A program made the position numbers and the translations under genes. Shown in pieces: positions 49,894 to 58,951 of a stretch of DNA of 64,000 bases. Where the stretch lies: assembly GCF_018275325.1 (NCBI RefSeq), contig NZ_JAGVQR010000003.1, positions 620,001 to 684,000 of the forward strand, read 5' to 3'. The DNA is from Nocardioides palaemonis. GTDB lineage: Bacteria; Actinomycetota; Actinomycetes; Propionibacteriales; Nocardioidaceae. Numbering within the stretch: the first letter of the stretch is position 1; every line of letters begins with the position of its first letter. The notes under the pieces were generated by a model. That model saw only the letters and a list, made by a program, of their open reading frames with translations. It made no database searches and was not told the DNA's origin.

Positions 49894-50622
49894 GTGGCAA
49901 TTCAGACCAGCGGCCCCCGCACGCCGGGCCCGACCCTCGTGAAGGGTGCGCGGGCGACCCGCACCACCATCGCCCTGAAGCTCGGGATGGCGGTGAGCGG
50001 AGTCGTGTTCATCGGCTTCGTGCTCGCGCACATGTACGGCAACCTCAAGGCGTTCGCCGGGCACGACGCGTTCAACACCTACGCCGAGCACCTGCGCGAG
50101 ATCGGCGAGCCGATGCTCCCCCACGGCGGCCTGCTGTGGATCCTGCGCGTCGGGCTGATCGCGTCGTTGGTCGTGCACGTCTTCTGCGCCGTCGCGCTGT
50201 GGCGTCGTGCCGCCGCGGCCCGGTCGACGAAGTACGTCGTGAAGAAGAACCCGGGCGCCAGCCGCTCGAGCCTGATGATGCGCTGGGGTGGCGTGACCAT
50301 CCTGGTCTTCCTCGTCTGGCACCTGCTCAACTTCACGATCGGCAAGATCAACGTGCAGGGCGGCGCCACGAACGACCCGTACAACCTGCTCGTCGACACC
50401 TTCGACGTGTGGTGGCTGACGCTGATCTACCTCGTCGCGATGGTCGCGCTCGGCCTGCACCTGCACCACGGGGTCTGGAGCGCCGCGCAGACGCTCGGCT
50501 GGACCGGCAACGCCGCCAAGCGCCAGCGCGCCAAGGCCACCGGCCTCGTCGTCGCGCTGGTCATCTCGATCGGCTTCTCCCTCGTCCCGCTCGGTGTCCT
50601 CACGGGCATCATCACCAAGTAA
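49894..50622 (+). CDS. sdhC: Succinate dehydrogenase cytochrome b558 subunit
   Basis: 242 aa, GTG start. Five membrane helices, the single-anchor form (type B, B. subtilis-like; no sdhD follows). Heme-ligand candidates are His in [10 protein letters not shown] (helix 1), [12 protein letters not shown] (helix 2), [10 protein letters not shown] (helix 3) and [12 protein letters not shown] (helix 4), as in diheme b558. It anchors SdhA/SdhB and passes electrons to menaquinone. sdhA starts 13 bp after the stop. Confidence 0.93.
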   Translation: MAIQTSGPRTPGPTLVKGARATRTTIALKLGMAVSGVVFIGFVLAHMYGNLKAFAGHDAFNTYAEHLREIGEPMLPHGGLLWILRVGLIASLVVHVFCAVALWRRAAAARSTKYVVKKNPGASRSSLMMRWGGVTILVFLVWHLLNFTIGKINVQGGATNDPYNLLVDTFDVWWLTLIYLVAMVALGLHLHHGVWSAAQTLGWTGNAAKRQRAKATGLVVALVISIGFSLVPLGVLTGIITK

Positions 50623-50635
50623 GGGGTCCGTGCTC

Positions 50636-52651
50636 GTGAGCAACGACACCGACATGAAGGTCACCACCGGACCGTCCAGCGAGTCCTTCGACGACGCCGC
50701 CGGCTACTACACCCCGGGCGAGCCGCTGGTCGACACCAAGGCGCCCACCGGCCCGATCTCCGAGCGCTGGTCGACGCGGCAGTTCGAGGCCCGCCTCGTC
50801 AACCCGGCCAACCGCCGCAAGCTCGACGTGATCATCGTCGGCACCGGCCTGGCCGGCGCCTCCGCCGCCGCCACCATGGGCGAGGCCGGCTACAACGTGA
50901 AGTCCTTCTGCTACCAGGACTCCCCGCGCCGGGCGCACTCGATCGCCGCGCAGGGCGGCATCAACGCGGCCAAGAACTACAAGGAGGACGGCGACTCCGT
51001 CCACCGCCTCTTCTACGACACCGTCAAGGGCGGCGACTACCGCTCGCGCGAGTCGAACGTCTACCGCCTCGCCGAGGTCAGCGCCAGCATCATCGACCAG
51101 TGCGTGGCCCAGGGCGTCCCGTTCGCGCGTGAGTACGGCGGCCTGCTCGACAACCGCTCCTTCGGCGGCGTGCAGGTCTCCCGCACCTTCTACGCCCGCG
51201 GCCAGACCGGCCAGCAGCTGCTGATCGGCGCGTACCAGGCCCTCGAGCGCCAGATCGCCGCCGGCACCGTCTCGATGTACTCGCGCCACGAGATGCTCGA
51301 GCTGATCGTGGCCGACGGCAAGGCGCGCGGCATCATCGCCCGCGACATGGTCACCGGCGAGATCGAGACCCACCTCGCCGACGTCGTGGTGCTCGCCTCC
51401 GGCGGCTACGGCAACGTGTTCTACCTGTCGACCAACGCGATGGGCTCCAACGTCACCGCCGCGTGGCGCGCGCACCGCAAGGGCGCCTACATGGCCAACC
51501 CCTGCTACACGCAGATCCACCCGACCTGCATCCCGGTCTCCGGCTCGCACCAGTCCAAGCTGACGCTGATGTCGGAGTCGCTGCGCAACGACGGCCGGAT
51601 CTGGGTCCCGAAGAACCAGGCCGACTGCGAGAAGGACCCGCGCGAGATCCCCGAGGAGGACCGCGACTACTACCTGGAGCGGATCTACCCCTCCTTCGGC
51701 AACCTGGTCCCCCGCGACATCGCGTCGCGTGCGGCGAAGAACGTCTGCGACGAGGGTCGCGGCGTCGGCCCCGAGGTCGAGGGCGTGCGCCGCGGCGTCT
51801 ACCTCGACTTCGCCGAGGCCACGGAGCGCCTGGGCAAGGACGCGGTTGCCGCGAAGTACGGCAACCTCTTCGACATGTACGCCCGGATCACCGGCGAGGA
51901 CCCGTACTCGGTGCCGATGCGCATCTACCCCGCGGTCCACTACGTCATGGGCGGCCTGTGGGTCGACTACGACCTGCAGTCGACCATCCCGGGGCTCTTC
52001 GTCACCGGCGAGGCCAACTTCTCCGACCACGGCGCGAACCGCCTCGGCGCCTCGGCCCTGATGCAGGGCCTGGCCGACGGCTACTTCGTCCTGCCCCACA
52101 CGATCCGCGACTACCTCGCCGACGGCCCGTTCGAGCCGATCGCCGAGGACCACCCGGCGGTCGTCGAGGCCCGCGAGTCCGTGCGCTCGCGCATCGACCA
52201 CTTCCTGTCGGTCAACGGCACCCGCAGCGTCGACTCGTACCACCGCGAGCTCGGCAACATCATGTGGGAGTACTGCGGCATGGAGCGCTCGGAGGACGGC
52301 CTGAAGAAGGCGATCGACCTGATCCGCACGCTCAAGGACGACTTCTACCGCAACGTCAAGGTCCTCGGCGCCGCCGAGACCATGAACCAGTCGCTCGAGA
52401 AGGCCGGCCGGGTGGCCGACTTCATCGAGCTCGGCGAGCTGATGTGCATCGACGCGCTCAACCGGCGCGAGTCCTGCGGCGGCCACTTCCGGGCCGAGTC
52501 GCAGACCGAGGACGGCGAGGCGCTGCGCCACGACGACCAGTACGCCTACGTCGCCGCGTGGGAGTGGGCCGGCGCCGACGCCGCGCCGATCCTGCACAAG
52601 GAAGACCTCGTCTACACCGCCATCGAGATGAAGCAGCGGAGCTACAAGTGA
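50636..52651 (+). CDS. sdhA: Succinate dehydrogenase flavoprotein subunit
   Basis: 671 aa from GTG 50636, chosen for AAGGGG at 9-nt spacing; GTG 50630 is possible. FAD site [23 protein letters not shown]; covalent-FAD region with His in [20 protein letters not shown]; substrate-site HPTCIPVSG; catalytic region [20 protein letters not shown] and [21 protein letters not shown]. It belongs to the B. subtilis-type SdhA subgroup that pairs with b558. It oxidises succinate to fumarate on the cytoplasmic face. Confidence 0.95.
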   Translation: MSNDTDMKVTTGPSSESFDDAAGYYTPGEPLVDTKAPTGPISERWSTRQFEARLVNPANRRKLDVIIVGTGLAGASAAATMGEAGYNVKSFCYQDSPRRAHSIAAQGGINAAKNYKEDGDSVHRLFYDTVKGGDYRSRESNVYRLAEVSASIIDQCVAQGVPFAREYGGLLDNRSFGGVQVSRTFYARGQTGQQLLIGAYQALERQIAAGTVSMYSRHEMLELIVADGKARGIIARDMVTGEIETHLADVVVLASGGYGNVFYLSTNAMGSNVTAAWRAHRKGAYMANPCYTQIHPTCIPVSGSHQSKLTLMSESLRNDGRIWVPKNQADCEKDPREIPEEDRDYYLERIYPSFGNLVPRDIASRAAKNVCDEGRGVGPEVEGVRRGVYLDFAEATERLGKDAVAAKYGNLFDMYARITGEDPYSVPMRIYPAVHYVMGGLWVDYDLQSTIPGLFVTGEANFSDHGANRLGASALMQGLADGYFVLPHTIRDYLADGPFEPIAEDHPAVVEARESVRSRIDHFLSVNGTRSVDSYHRELGNIMWEYCGMERSEDGLKKAIDLIRTLKDDFYRNVKVLGAAETMNQSLEKAGRVADFIELGELMCIDALNRRESCGGHFRAESQTEDGEALRHDDQYAYVAAWEWAGADAAPILHKEDLVYTAIEMKQRSYK

Positions 52652-53397
52652 GCATGAACCTGACCCTGAAGATCTGGCGCCAGCCGGACGCCGTGACCGC
52701 CGGCGCGATCCACACCTACCAGCTCGCCGACGTGTCGCCCGACATGTCGTTCCTCGAGATGCTCGACGTGCTCAACGAGCAGCTCAACGAGCAGGGTGAG
52801 GAGCCGGTCGCCTTCGAGCACGACTGCCGCGAGGGCATCTGCGGCTCGTGCGGGCTGATGATCAACGGCGAGGCGCACGGCCCCGAGGTCACCACGACCT
52901 GCCAGCTGCACATGCGCTCGTTCTCCGACGGCGACACGATCACCATCGAGCCGTGGCGCTCGGACGCCTTCCCGGTGGTCAAGGACCTCGTCGTCGACCG
53001 CAGCGCCTTCGACCGGATCATCCAGCAGGGCGGCTACGTCTCGGTCAACACCGGCGCGGCCCCCGAGGCGCACTCGGTGCCGGTGCCCAAGGACGACGCG
53101 GACCGGGCGTTCAACGTCGCCACCTGCATCGGCTGCGGTGCCTGCGTCGCGGCGTGCCCCAACGGCTCCGCGTCGCTGTTCATGGGCGCCAAGATCACCC
53201 ACCTCGGCCTGCTCCCCCAGGGCCAGCCCGAGCGCGACTCCCGCGTGGTCAACATGGTCGCCCAGCACGACGCCGAGGGCTTCGGCGGCTGCACCAACAT
53301 CGGCGCCTGCACCGCCTCGTGCCCCAAGGAGATCCCGCTCGACGTGATCTCCCAGCTCAACAAGGACCTGCGCACCGCGATCCGCCACGGTCACTGA
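52648..53397 (+). CDS. sdhB: Succinate dehydrogenase iron-sulfur subunit
   Basis: 249 aa, GTG overlapping the sdhA stop (GTGA). [2Fe-2S] ligands in [15 protein letters not shown] and TTTCQLHM (near residues 57-93). C-terminal clusters in [18 protein letters not shown] (near 155) and [18 protein letters not shown] (near 212). It links the flavin of SdhA to the heme subunit. A strong terminator follows. Confidence 0.95.
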   Translation: MSMNLTLKIWRQPDAVTAGAIHTYQLADVSPDMSFLEMLDVLNEQLNEQGEEPVAFEHDCREGICGSCGLMINGEAHGPEVTTTCQLHMRSFSDGDTITIEPWRSDAFPVVKDLVVDRSAFDRIIQQGGYVSVNTGAAPEAHSVPVPKDDADRAFNVATCIGCGACVAACPNGSASLFMGAKITHLGLLPQGQPERDSRVVNMVAQHDAEGFGGCTNIGACTASCPKEIPLDVISQLNKDLRTAIRHGH

Positions 53398-53412
53398 GCG
53401 CGCGTACTGCCT

Positions 53413-53447
53413 GACGAGGGCCGGGGGGGTCTCCCCCGGCCCTCGTC
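53413..53447. terminator. Terminator of sdhCAB
   Basis: Perfect 15-bp stem GACGAGGGCCGGGGG (53413-53427) / CCCCCGGCCCTCGTC (53433-53447), 5-nt loop, 15 bp after the sdhB stop. Confidence 0.9.
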
Positions 53448-53498
53448 GCGTCTCCGGGTGCTCCGTCCCCGTCCGCCCGCCCTGAGCGCCTCCCGCCG

Positions 53499-53550
53499 AG
53501 CGGTGTCCCACCCACATTTGCGCGCGCTCGAACGTGGGTCAGCCACCGCT
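53499..53550. repeat. Dispersed palindrome, copy 2a
   Basis: AGCGGTGTCCCACCCACATT ... AACGTGGGTCAGCCACCGCT. Nearly full-length dyad: AGCGGTG at one end, CACCGCT at the other. Confidence 0.9.
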
Positions 53551-53580
53551 GGCCGGCGTGCCGCTCGCGACACGCGGATG

Positions 53581-53632
53581 GGCGGTGCAGCACCCACCTT
53601 TCCGCCGCCCGGAATGTGGCTGGCCCACCGCT
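53581..53632. repeat. Dispersed palindrome, copy 2b
   Basis: GGCGGTGCAGCACCCACCTT ... GGAATGTGGCTGGCCCACCGCT (the 3' end). More diverged than copy 2a. It ends 4 bp from the DUF559-like gene's stop codon. Confidence 0.85.
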
Positions 53633-53636
53633 CAGT

Positions 53637-54578
53637 TCAGGCAGCGCGCGATCGGCGGACCAGCTCCGGGAGGGGGCGGAACAGGTCCAGCCACGCGCCG
53701 TCGAAGTCGGGCGGCGGCCCGTCGTAGCCGCCGGCCACCAGGGCCGCGTGGATGCGTCGGACGGTGGCCTTCGGCGAGCGCATCAGCTCCTTGGTCACCT
53801 GCTCGTACGCCGTCGAGCTGCGGCGGTAGGCGGCGTAGCGGTCGATGTCGGCGAGGTACTGCGGCCGGTCGTCCTGGTGGTGACCGCCCTCGTACTCGAC
53901 CGCGAGCTCCTGGGCCGCGAACCACAGGTCGGGGGTCAGCACCGTGCCGTCGGCGAGCTCGACCTCCTGGTTGACCTCCGGGATCGCGATGCCGGAGAAG
54001 GTGACGTACGCCAGCAGCTCGGCCTCCGGGATGGAGCGACACCTGTCGTCCAGGAACGGACAGACGTACGACGCCTCGCGGGCGCCGGCGCGCCAGGGCT
54101 CCGCGTCCAGCAGCTGCGCGAGGAGCACGCCGTCGAGGTGGTGCTTGTGCAGCAGGAAGCAACCGAGACCGATCGCGTCGATCAGCCGGGCCTCAGCGCA
54201 GAACGCCACGTACGCCGCCTCGACGCTGACGGCGAGCTCGTCGTGGGGCGGCATCGTGACCGTGCGGTGGAGGAACACGCCGTCGAGGACGAGGTGGAGG
54301 TCGCCCTCGACCACGAAGTGGAGCGGCCAGCGAGCTCCGACGTCGATCCCGAGCTCCTGGAGGCGGGTGACGCCCGTGGTGCGGGCGCCCTCCGGCAGCG
54401 CGAGCCGCGCGGCTGCCAAGCGATCGGGCCAGGTCATGGCGTGGTCGCGGTGGACGTAGACGCCCTGGTGGATCCGGTGGAACCGAGTGCCCTCGAGCAC
54501 GCGCTCCGGCACACCGGCAGCGAGCGCCGCCGCGCGGGAGACGGGACCGTGGAGGACAGCGTCGGGGAGGCGGAACAT
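53637..54578 (-). CDS. AbiEi/DUF559-like protein with PD-(D/E)XK-type nuclease domain
   Basis: 313 aa from ATG 54578; the longer frame to 54743 runs through a palindromic repeat and was rejected. The N-terminus (LPDAVLHGPVSRAAALAAGVPERVLEGTRFHRIHQGVYVHRDH) resembles the AbiEi-type antitoxin winged-helix start of a large actinobacterial family. The C-terminal third has LTPDLWFAAQELAVEYEGGHHQ: Asp, then an ExE pair, as in Vsr/DUF559 endonucleases of the PD-(D/E)XK fold. PQYLADIDRYAAYRRSSTAYEQVTKELM follows. Function is unproven; relatives are scattered singletons. It is flanked on both sides by paired palindromes and ends just inside one. Confidence 0.78.
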   Translation of the reverse strand: MFRLPDAVLHGPVSRAAALAAGVPERVLEGTRFHRIHQGVYVHRDHAMTWPDRLAAARLALPEGARTTGVTRLQELGIDVGARWPLHFVVEGDLHLVLDGVFLHRTVTMPPHDELAVSVEAAYVAFCAEARLIDAIGLGCFLLHKHHLDGVLLAQLLDAEPWRAGAREASYVCPFLDDRCRSIPEAELLAYVTFSGIAIPEVNQEVELADGTVLTPDLWFAAQELAVEYEGGHHQDDRPQYLADIDRYAAYRRSSTAYEQVTKELMRSPKATVRRIHAALVAGGYDGPPPDFDGAWLDLFRPLPELVRRSRAA

Positions 54579-54694
54579 GTGCCGATTCCGCCATCTCGAC
54601 GCCGGGCACGCACCCGCGCGCGACGCGGCCTGTGGACCACTAGCGTGCTGGCCCCTCTGTGGACGGATCCCGGCCACGTACGCCCGGACCCGGC

Positions 54695-54747
54695 AGCGGT
54701 GTCCCACCCACGTTCGGCAGGGGTACGAATGTGGGTGGGACACCGCT
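54695..54747. repeat. Dispersed palindrome, copy 3a
   Basis: AGCGGTGTCCCACCCACGTT ... GAATGTGGGTGGGACACCGCT (end). The best-conserved dyad: the outer 16 bases AGCGGTGTCCCACCCA of the left arm are complementary to the right arm's TGGGTGGGACACCGCT. Confidence 0.92.
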
Positions 54748-54778
54748 CACGGGCGCGGCACGCAGGACACGGCGGGTC

Positions 54779-54830
54779 AGCGGTGCGTCACCTAGATTCG
54801 GCGGCTCCAGAATGTGGGTGGGACACCGCT
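54779..54830. repeat. Dispersed palindrome, copy 3b
   Basis: AGCGGTGCGTCACCTAGATT ... GAATGTGGGTGGGACACCGCT (end). The right arm is intact, the left arm mutated. The 282-bp gap 54579-54860 holds only this pair plus unassigned sequence. Confidence 0.88.
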
Positions 54831-54860
54831 CGCGGGGGCGAGGCGCTCGCGGGGCGGGCG

Positions 54861-55931
54861 TCAGCGGCGGCGGCGCACCAGCGCGACGAGCCCGAGCATC
54901 GCTGCGGCGCCGGCGGCGAAGGCGGCCTTCGGGGAGGCGCCCGAGGGAGCGTCGGCGGAAGCCGGGGGGACGCCGCCCGCGGCCGCCGCAGCGACGTCGA
55001 TCCGCGGACCCTCGGCGCGCCCGGCTGCGGCCGCCTGGGCTGCGCGGCGCTCGCGCGACTCGACCGAGGTGTGCGCCCACGCGGCGGCGAAGAGGACGAC
55101 GCGGGAGAAGTAGTTGATCCAGATCAGGAGGACCAGCGCGATGCCGAAGACCGCGAACGCGGGCGATCCCTGGGTGGAGGCGATCAGGAAGGCCGCGGCC
55201 TGCTTGAGCACCTCGAAGGCGATCGCGCCGAGCAGCGCACCGCTGCGGAGCGACCGGTCCGGGGTGTCGTGGTCGGCCAGCACCTTGAAGATGGCGAAGA
55301 ACAGCACCGAGTTGGCCGCGAGGGCCACCACGACCCCGATGAGGCCCACCAGCGGCTTCAGCGCCTGGTCGAGCCCGATCCAGCCGAGGATCTCGCCCGA
55401 GAGCCAGTTGACCGCGGCGGAGACCGCGACGGCGAGCATCAGCACGACGCCGACGAGCACCAGGGCGAGCAGGTCCTTGGCCTTGCCGACCACGAAGCTC
55501 GGCTGCTCGCGCCGGGGCGTCTCGAAGACCGCCTGGAGGGCGGTGCGCAGGCCGGAGACCCAGCCGAGGCCGGAGTAGAGCAGGCCGACCACGCCGAGCC
55601 CGGCTGCGGCGCCGGCGCCGGTCTGGAAGGCCTCGACCGAGATCTGGCTCGGGCTCGGGTTCCGCTTCACGACCATCGGGAGCACGGACCGGATCGCCTC
55701 CACCATCTGGTCCTGGGCCTCGGGATAGATCCGCGCGACCCAGCCCACGACGGCGAAGCCGAGGGCGAGGATCGGGAAGAAGGACAGGAAGCCGAAGAAG
55801 GTCACCGCGCCGGCCAGCGCGCTGCCGTTGACGAAGCCGTAGTGCTCCACCATCCGGATGAGGTGGTCGACGAACGGCCGGCGTTCGCGGACCTCGGCGA
55901 CGCGTTGCTTGACGGTGTCGAGGAGCGGCAT
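54861..55931 (-). CDS. YihY/BrkB family inner membrane protein
   Basis: 356 aa with six membrane helices (NGSALAGAVTFFGFLSFFPILALGFAVVGWV; AAAGLGVVGLLYSGLGWVSGL; LLALVLVGVVLMLAVAVSAAVNWL; LVGLIGVVVALAANSVLFFAIFKVL; GALLGAIAFEVLKQAAAFLI; AFAVFGIALVLLIWINYFSRVVLFAAAWAHT). The AxTFFxxLSxFP pattern is the family signature. A long Ala/Pro-rich C-terminal tail ends in a further hydrophobic stretch and RRRR. Transport or envelope role unknown. It begins 4 bp after the 2'-5' ligase-like gene; in M. tuberculosis the relative Rv3335c also neighbours trpS. Confidence 0.92.
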   Translation of the reverse strand: MPLLDTVKQRVAEVRERRPFVDHLIRMVEHYGFVNGSALAGAVTFFGFLSFFPILALGFAVVGWVARIYPEAQDQMVEAIRSVLPMVVKRNPSPSQISVEAFQTGAGAAAGLGVVGLLYSGLGWVSGLRTALQAVFETPRREQPSFVVGKAKDLLALVLVGVVLMLAVAVSAAVNWLSGEILGWIGLDQALKPLVGLIGVVVALAANSVLFFAIFKVLADHDTPDRSLRSGALLGAIAFEVLKQAAAFLIASTQGSPAFAVFGIALVLLIWINYFSRVVLFAAAWAHTSVESRERRAAQAAAAGRAEGPRIDVAAAAAGGVPPASADAPSGASPKAAFAAGAAAMLGLVALVRRRR

Positions 55932-55935
55932 CAGA

Positions 55936-56445
55936 TCACCCGAGATCGTAGGAGGAGGTGGGCCGCCAGCCCGCCTCCTCGTCGTGGACGTAGAGGCTGA
56001 AGGAGTCGACCGCGAACCGGCACTCGAAGTCCGCGAGCTCGTCGAAGGCGCGGTCGAGCGCCGGGTCGTCGAGGTGGTGGGCGACCGTGACGTGCGGGTG
56101 GTAGGGGAACTGCAGGTCGACCGCCAGCGGGCCGGTGCGGACGGCGCCGGCGAGCAGCTCGCACGAGGAGATCCCCTCCGCGAGGGTGACGAAGACGACC
56201 GGCGACACCGGGCGGAAGGTGCCCGTGCCGCGCAGGTGGATGTCGAACGGCTCGACCGAGCCGGCCGCGCAGGCGAGGTGCTTGCCCACCGAGGCGAGCT
56301 CGTCGTCGGCGATCCCGGTCGGCGGGACGAGCGTGATGTGCGTCGGGATCTGCGCCGCGGTGGTGTCCCCGACGGAGGTGCGGTAGTCCTGCAGCTCGCT
56401 CGCCCACGGCTCGGGGATCGCGATGGCTACTCCGATGGTCGGCAC
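55936..56445 (-). CDS. 2'-5' RNA ligase superfamily protein
   Basis: 169 aa from GTG 56445. Two HxT motifs of the 2H phosphoesterase fold: IPTHITLVPPTG (near residue 36) and YHPHVTVAHHLDD (near 121). Family members hydrolyse or form 2'-5' phosphodiester bonds or cyclic phosphates (LigT/ThpR-like). The start is supported by TAGGGT 7 nt upstream. First gene of a two-gene operon with the BrkB protein. Confidence 0.88.
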   Translation of the reverse strand: MPTIGVAIAIPEPWASELQDYRTSVGDTTAAQIPTHITLVPPTGIADDELASVGKHLACAAGSVEPFDIHLRGTGTFRPVSPVVFVTLAEGISSCELLAGAVRTGPLAVDLQFPYHPHVTVAHHLDDPALDRAFDELADFECRFAVDSFSLYVHDEEAGWRPTSSYDLG

Positions 56446-56452
56446 CCGCCCG

Positions 56453-56458
56453 ACCCTA
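56453..56458 (-). promoter_or_regulatory. Putative leaderless -10 (TAGGGT) of 2'-5' ligase-like gene
   Basis: TAGGGT on the minus strand, 7 nt (CGGGCGG), then GTG 56445. Confidence 0.55.
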
Positions 56459-56492
56459 CATAACCGGTTCGTCGCGCCCGACGCCCGCTTAG

Positions 56493-56498
56493 TAGGCT
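56493..56498 (+). promoter_or_regulatory. Putative -10 (TAGGCT) of trpS
   Basis: TAGGCT ends 8 nt before GTG 56507. Confidence 0.5.
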
Positions 56499-56506
56499 CG
56501 TGCGTC

Positions 56507-57553
56507 GTGAGTGACACCTTCCGCGCCGCCCAGGCCCGCAGCGAGGCGATCGAGCAGCAGATGGCCACCGACCCGGCCTCGCTGCGGATGCTGACCGGGG
56601 ACCGTCCGACCGGAGCGCTGCACATCGGGCACTACTTCGGCTCGATCCGCAACCGCGTCCGCCTCCAGGACAGCGGCGCGGAGATCTGGCAGCTCGTCGC
56701 CGACTACCAGGTGATCACCGACCGCGAGATCGCCGGCGACATCGCGGGCAACGTCCGCAACCTGCTGCTCGACAACGTCGCCGCTGGCCTCGACCCGGAG
56801 AAGGCGACGATCTTCACCCACTCGTCCGTCCCGGCGCTCAACCAGCTGATGCTGCCGTTCCTCAGCCTGGTCAGCGTCGCCGAGCTCCAGCGCAACCCCA
56901 CCGTGAAGGACGAGGCGAAGTCGGCCGGGATCACCTCGATCGGCGGCCTGCTGCTCACCTACCCGGTCCACCAGGCCGCGGACATCCTGTTCTGCAAGGC
57001 CAACGTCGTCCCGGTCGGGCGCGACCAGCTCCCCCACCTCGAGCAGACCCGCGTCATCGCGCGGCGCTTCAACGACCGCTACGCGCCGGTGTTCCCCGAG
57101 CCGGGCGCGCTGCTCTCCGAGGCGCCGCTGATCCTCGGCACCGACGGCACCAAGATGAGCAAGTCCAAGGGCAACGTGGTCGAGCTGCGGATGAGCGCCG
57201 ACGAGACCGCGAAGAAGCTCAAGGGCGCCAAGACCGACAGCGACCGGGTCATCACCTACGACCCGGAGGGGCGTCCCGAGGTCGCCAACCTGCTGACCCT
57301 CATCGGCCTGTGCGAGGGCGTCGACCCGGCGACCGTGGCCGAGGAGATCGGCGACGGTGGCGGCGGCGCCCTGAAGGGCCGGCTCACCGACGCCATCAAC
57401 ACCGAGCTCGCCCCGCTGCGCGCGCGGCGCGCCGAGCTCGCTGCCGACCCGGGCTACCTCGAGGACGTCCTGCGCCGTGGCAACGAGCGGGCCAACGAGG
57501 TCGCCGAGGCCACGCTCTCCGAGGTCCGCGAGGCGATGGGCATGGTCTACTGA
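56507..57553 (+). CDS. trpS: Tryptophanyl-tRNA synthetase
   Basis: 348 aa, GTG start. Class I motifs: HIGH as ALHIGHYFGSI (residues ~38-48) and KMSKS in GTDGTKMSKSKGN (near 216). GDRPTGALH and VPVGRDQLPHLEQTR (tryptophan/tRNA-site region) are typical TrpRS. An N-terminal extension of about 25 residues (FRAAQARSEAIEQQMATDP) precedes the catalytic domain, common in actinobacteria. No T-box or trp leader was seen upstream (61-bp gap to the divergent gene). Confidence 0.95.
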   Translation: MSDTFRAAQARSEAIEQQMATDPASLRMLTGDRPTGALHIGHYFGSIRNRVRLQDSGAEIWQLVADYQVITDREIAGDIAGNVRNLLLDNVAAGLDPEKATIFTHSSVPALNQLMLPFLSLVSVAELQRNPTVKDEAKSAGITSIGGLLLTYPVHQAADILFCKANVVPVGRDQLPHLEQTRVIARRFNDRYAPVFPEPGALLSEAPLILGTDGTKMSKSKGNVVELRMSADETAKKLKGAKTDSDRVITYDPEGRPEVANLLTLIGLCEGVDPATVAEEIGDGGGGALKGRLTDAINTELAPLRARRAELAADPGYLEDVLRRGNERANEVAEATLSEVREAMGMVY

Positions 57554-57562
57554 CAGGCGCCA

Positions 57563-57601
57563 CGTGACGCACGTCACACTGTTGGTGTGATGTGACTCAC
57601 C
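57563..57601 (+). promoter_or_regulatory. Two CRP/GlxR-like boxes upstream of the lipase gene
   Basis: CGTGA-N6-TCACA (57563-57578) and TGTGA-N6-TCACC (57586-57601), each one mismatch from TGTGA-N6-TCACA. Centres are 23 bp apart. The second lies just upstream of the -10-like TAGGTT (57604-57609). Confidence 0.6.
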
Positions 57602-57603
57602 AG

Positions 57604-57609
57604 TAGGTT
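57604..57609 (+). promoter_or_regulatory. Putative -10 (TAGGTT) of the secreted lipase gene
   Basis: Unlike most promoters here, it leaves a ~35-nt leader with a good Shine-Dalgarno (GAGGAGGGA, 57636-57644). Confidence 0.5.
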
Positions 57610-57652
57610 CCTTTCGTCGGTCGGGTGGTCCGGCCGAGGAGGGAAGCCATCC

Positions 57653-58924
57653 ATGGCAGTCGCAGCAACTCGTCGTCGTACCCGCTCTCGGGGTCGGACG
57701 GCACGCGTGATCGCGTCACTCGTCACCCTGCTCACCACCACGCTCGCCGTCGGCGCGCTCGGACAGGCGCCGGCCGGCGCCGTCGTCCCCGAGCCGCCCC
57801 GACCGGCGTTCTACGAGGCGCCCGCCACCCTGCCCTCGGCCAACGGGGCGGTGATCCGCAGCGAGAAGATGACCTTCCTGCTCGACCCGCTCGACGCCAC
57901 CAGCCTGGTCCGCAACGCCAACCGGGTGCTCTACCGCACCACCAACCGCGCGGGTCGCGCGATCGCCGCCTCCGGCACCGTCCTGGTCCCGAACGCGCCG
58001 TGGATCGGCGTCGGCTCCCGGCCGGTCATCGGCTACGCCCCCGGCACCCAGGGCATGGCCGACCGCTGCGCGCCCTCGCGCCTGTTCTCCGAGGGGATCG
58101 AGTACGAGGGCATCGGCATCGAGGCCCTGCTGCTGCGCGGCTACGCCGTCGCCATGCCCGACTACGAGGGCCTCGGCACCGCCGGCGTGCACACCTACAT
58201 GGACCGCGTCTCCCAGGGACGTGCCACCCTCGATGCGATCCGGGCCGCCCAGCGCCTCAGCGGCACCGGCCTGAGCCCCAGCAGCCCGGTCGGGATCATG
58301 GGCTACTCCCAGGGCGGCGGCGCCGCCGCCTCCGCGGTCGAGCTGGCCTCCACCTACGCCCCCGACCTCAAGGTCAGGGGCGCGGTCGTCGGGGCCGTCC
58401 CGGCCGACCTCGCCAGGGTCGCCACGACCCTCGACGGCGGCCTCTACTCCGCGTTCGCGTTCTTCGCCCTGCGCGGGCTGTCCGCGAGCTACGACGTCGA
58501 CCTCGCGCCCTACCTCAACGACCGTGGCCGCGCGGTCAGCGACCAGGTCGAGCAGGAGTGCGTCTTCGACCTGCTCAACCACGCGTTCGTGAAGTCGTCC
58601 ACGCTCAGCGCGAGCGGCAGGCCGATGTCGGCGCTGATGGAGCAGGAGCCGTTCCGCTCGATCGTGGAGGCGCAGCGCATCGGCACCATCAAGCCGACCG
58701 TGCCGGTCCTCGTCACCCACTCCGCCCTCGACGACGTCATCCCGTACGCCGTGGGCAGGCAGCTGGCCCGGTCGTGGTGCGGCAGGGGCGCGAACGTGTG
58801 GTTCTCCACCAACCTCGCCCCGCTCCACGTCGGCGGGATCGTGCCGCAGACCGCCGAGGCGCTGCCGTTCTTCGAGGCGCGCTTCGCCGGCCTGCCCCAG
58901 CTGAGCAACTGCTGGGCCATCTGA
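57653..58924 (+). CDS. Secretory lipase (LIP family)
   Basis: 423 aa, ATG after GAGGAGGGA. Signal peptide with an Arg-rich start (TRRRTRSRGRTARVIASLVTLLTTTLAVGALGQAPAGAVV). Mature part: alpha/beta hydrolase with nucleophile Ser in IMGYSQGGGAAASAVELA (near residue 219), oxyanion-type region PVIGYAPGTQG, Asp candidate in HSALDDVIPYAVG (near 362) and His in LAPLHVGGI. It is close to fungal/actinobacterial secretory triacylglycerol lipases (LIP). Probably under CRP/GlxR-type control via the boxes at 57563-57601, so linked to carbon status (inference). Confidence 0.92.
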   Translation: MAVAATRRRTRSRGRTARVIASLVTLLTTTLAVGALGQAPAGAVVPEPPRPAFYEAPATLPSANGAVIRSEKMTFLLDPLDATSLVRNANRVLYRTTNRAGRAIAASGTVLVPNAPWIGVGSRPVIGYAPGTQGMADRCAPSRLFSEGIEYEGIGIEALLLRGYAVAMPDYEGLGTAGVHTYMDRVSQGRATLDAIRAAQRLSGTGLSPSSPVGIMGYSQGGGAAASAVELASTYAPDLKVRGAVVGAVPADLARVATTLDGGLYSAFAFFALRGLSASYDVDLAPYLNDRGRAVSDQVEQECVFDLLNHAFVKSSTLSASGRPMSALMEQEPFRSIVEAQRIGTIKPTVPVLVTHSALDDVIPYAVGRQLARSWCGRGANVWFSTNLAPLHVGGIVPQTAEALPFFEARFAGLPQLSNCWAI

Positions 58925-58950
58925 CCGGCAGCTGACCGGCAGCTGACCGG
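58921..58950 (+). repeat. 11-bp tandem repeat at the lipase stop codon
   Basis: CTGACCGGCAG twice (58921-58931, 58932-58942) and a partial third copy to 58950. The first unit carries the TGA stop; the others repeat in-frame or shifted stops. Confidence 0.85.
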
Positions 58951-58951
58951 C

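Noticed and set aside
54695..54747. Simple transcription terminators for the nuclease or BrkB genes
   Set aside because: The same palindrome occurs upstream of a gene start and in pairs with fixed spacing, which fits a repeat family better than a terminator.
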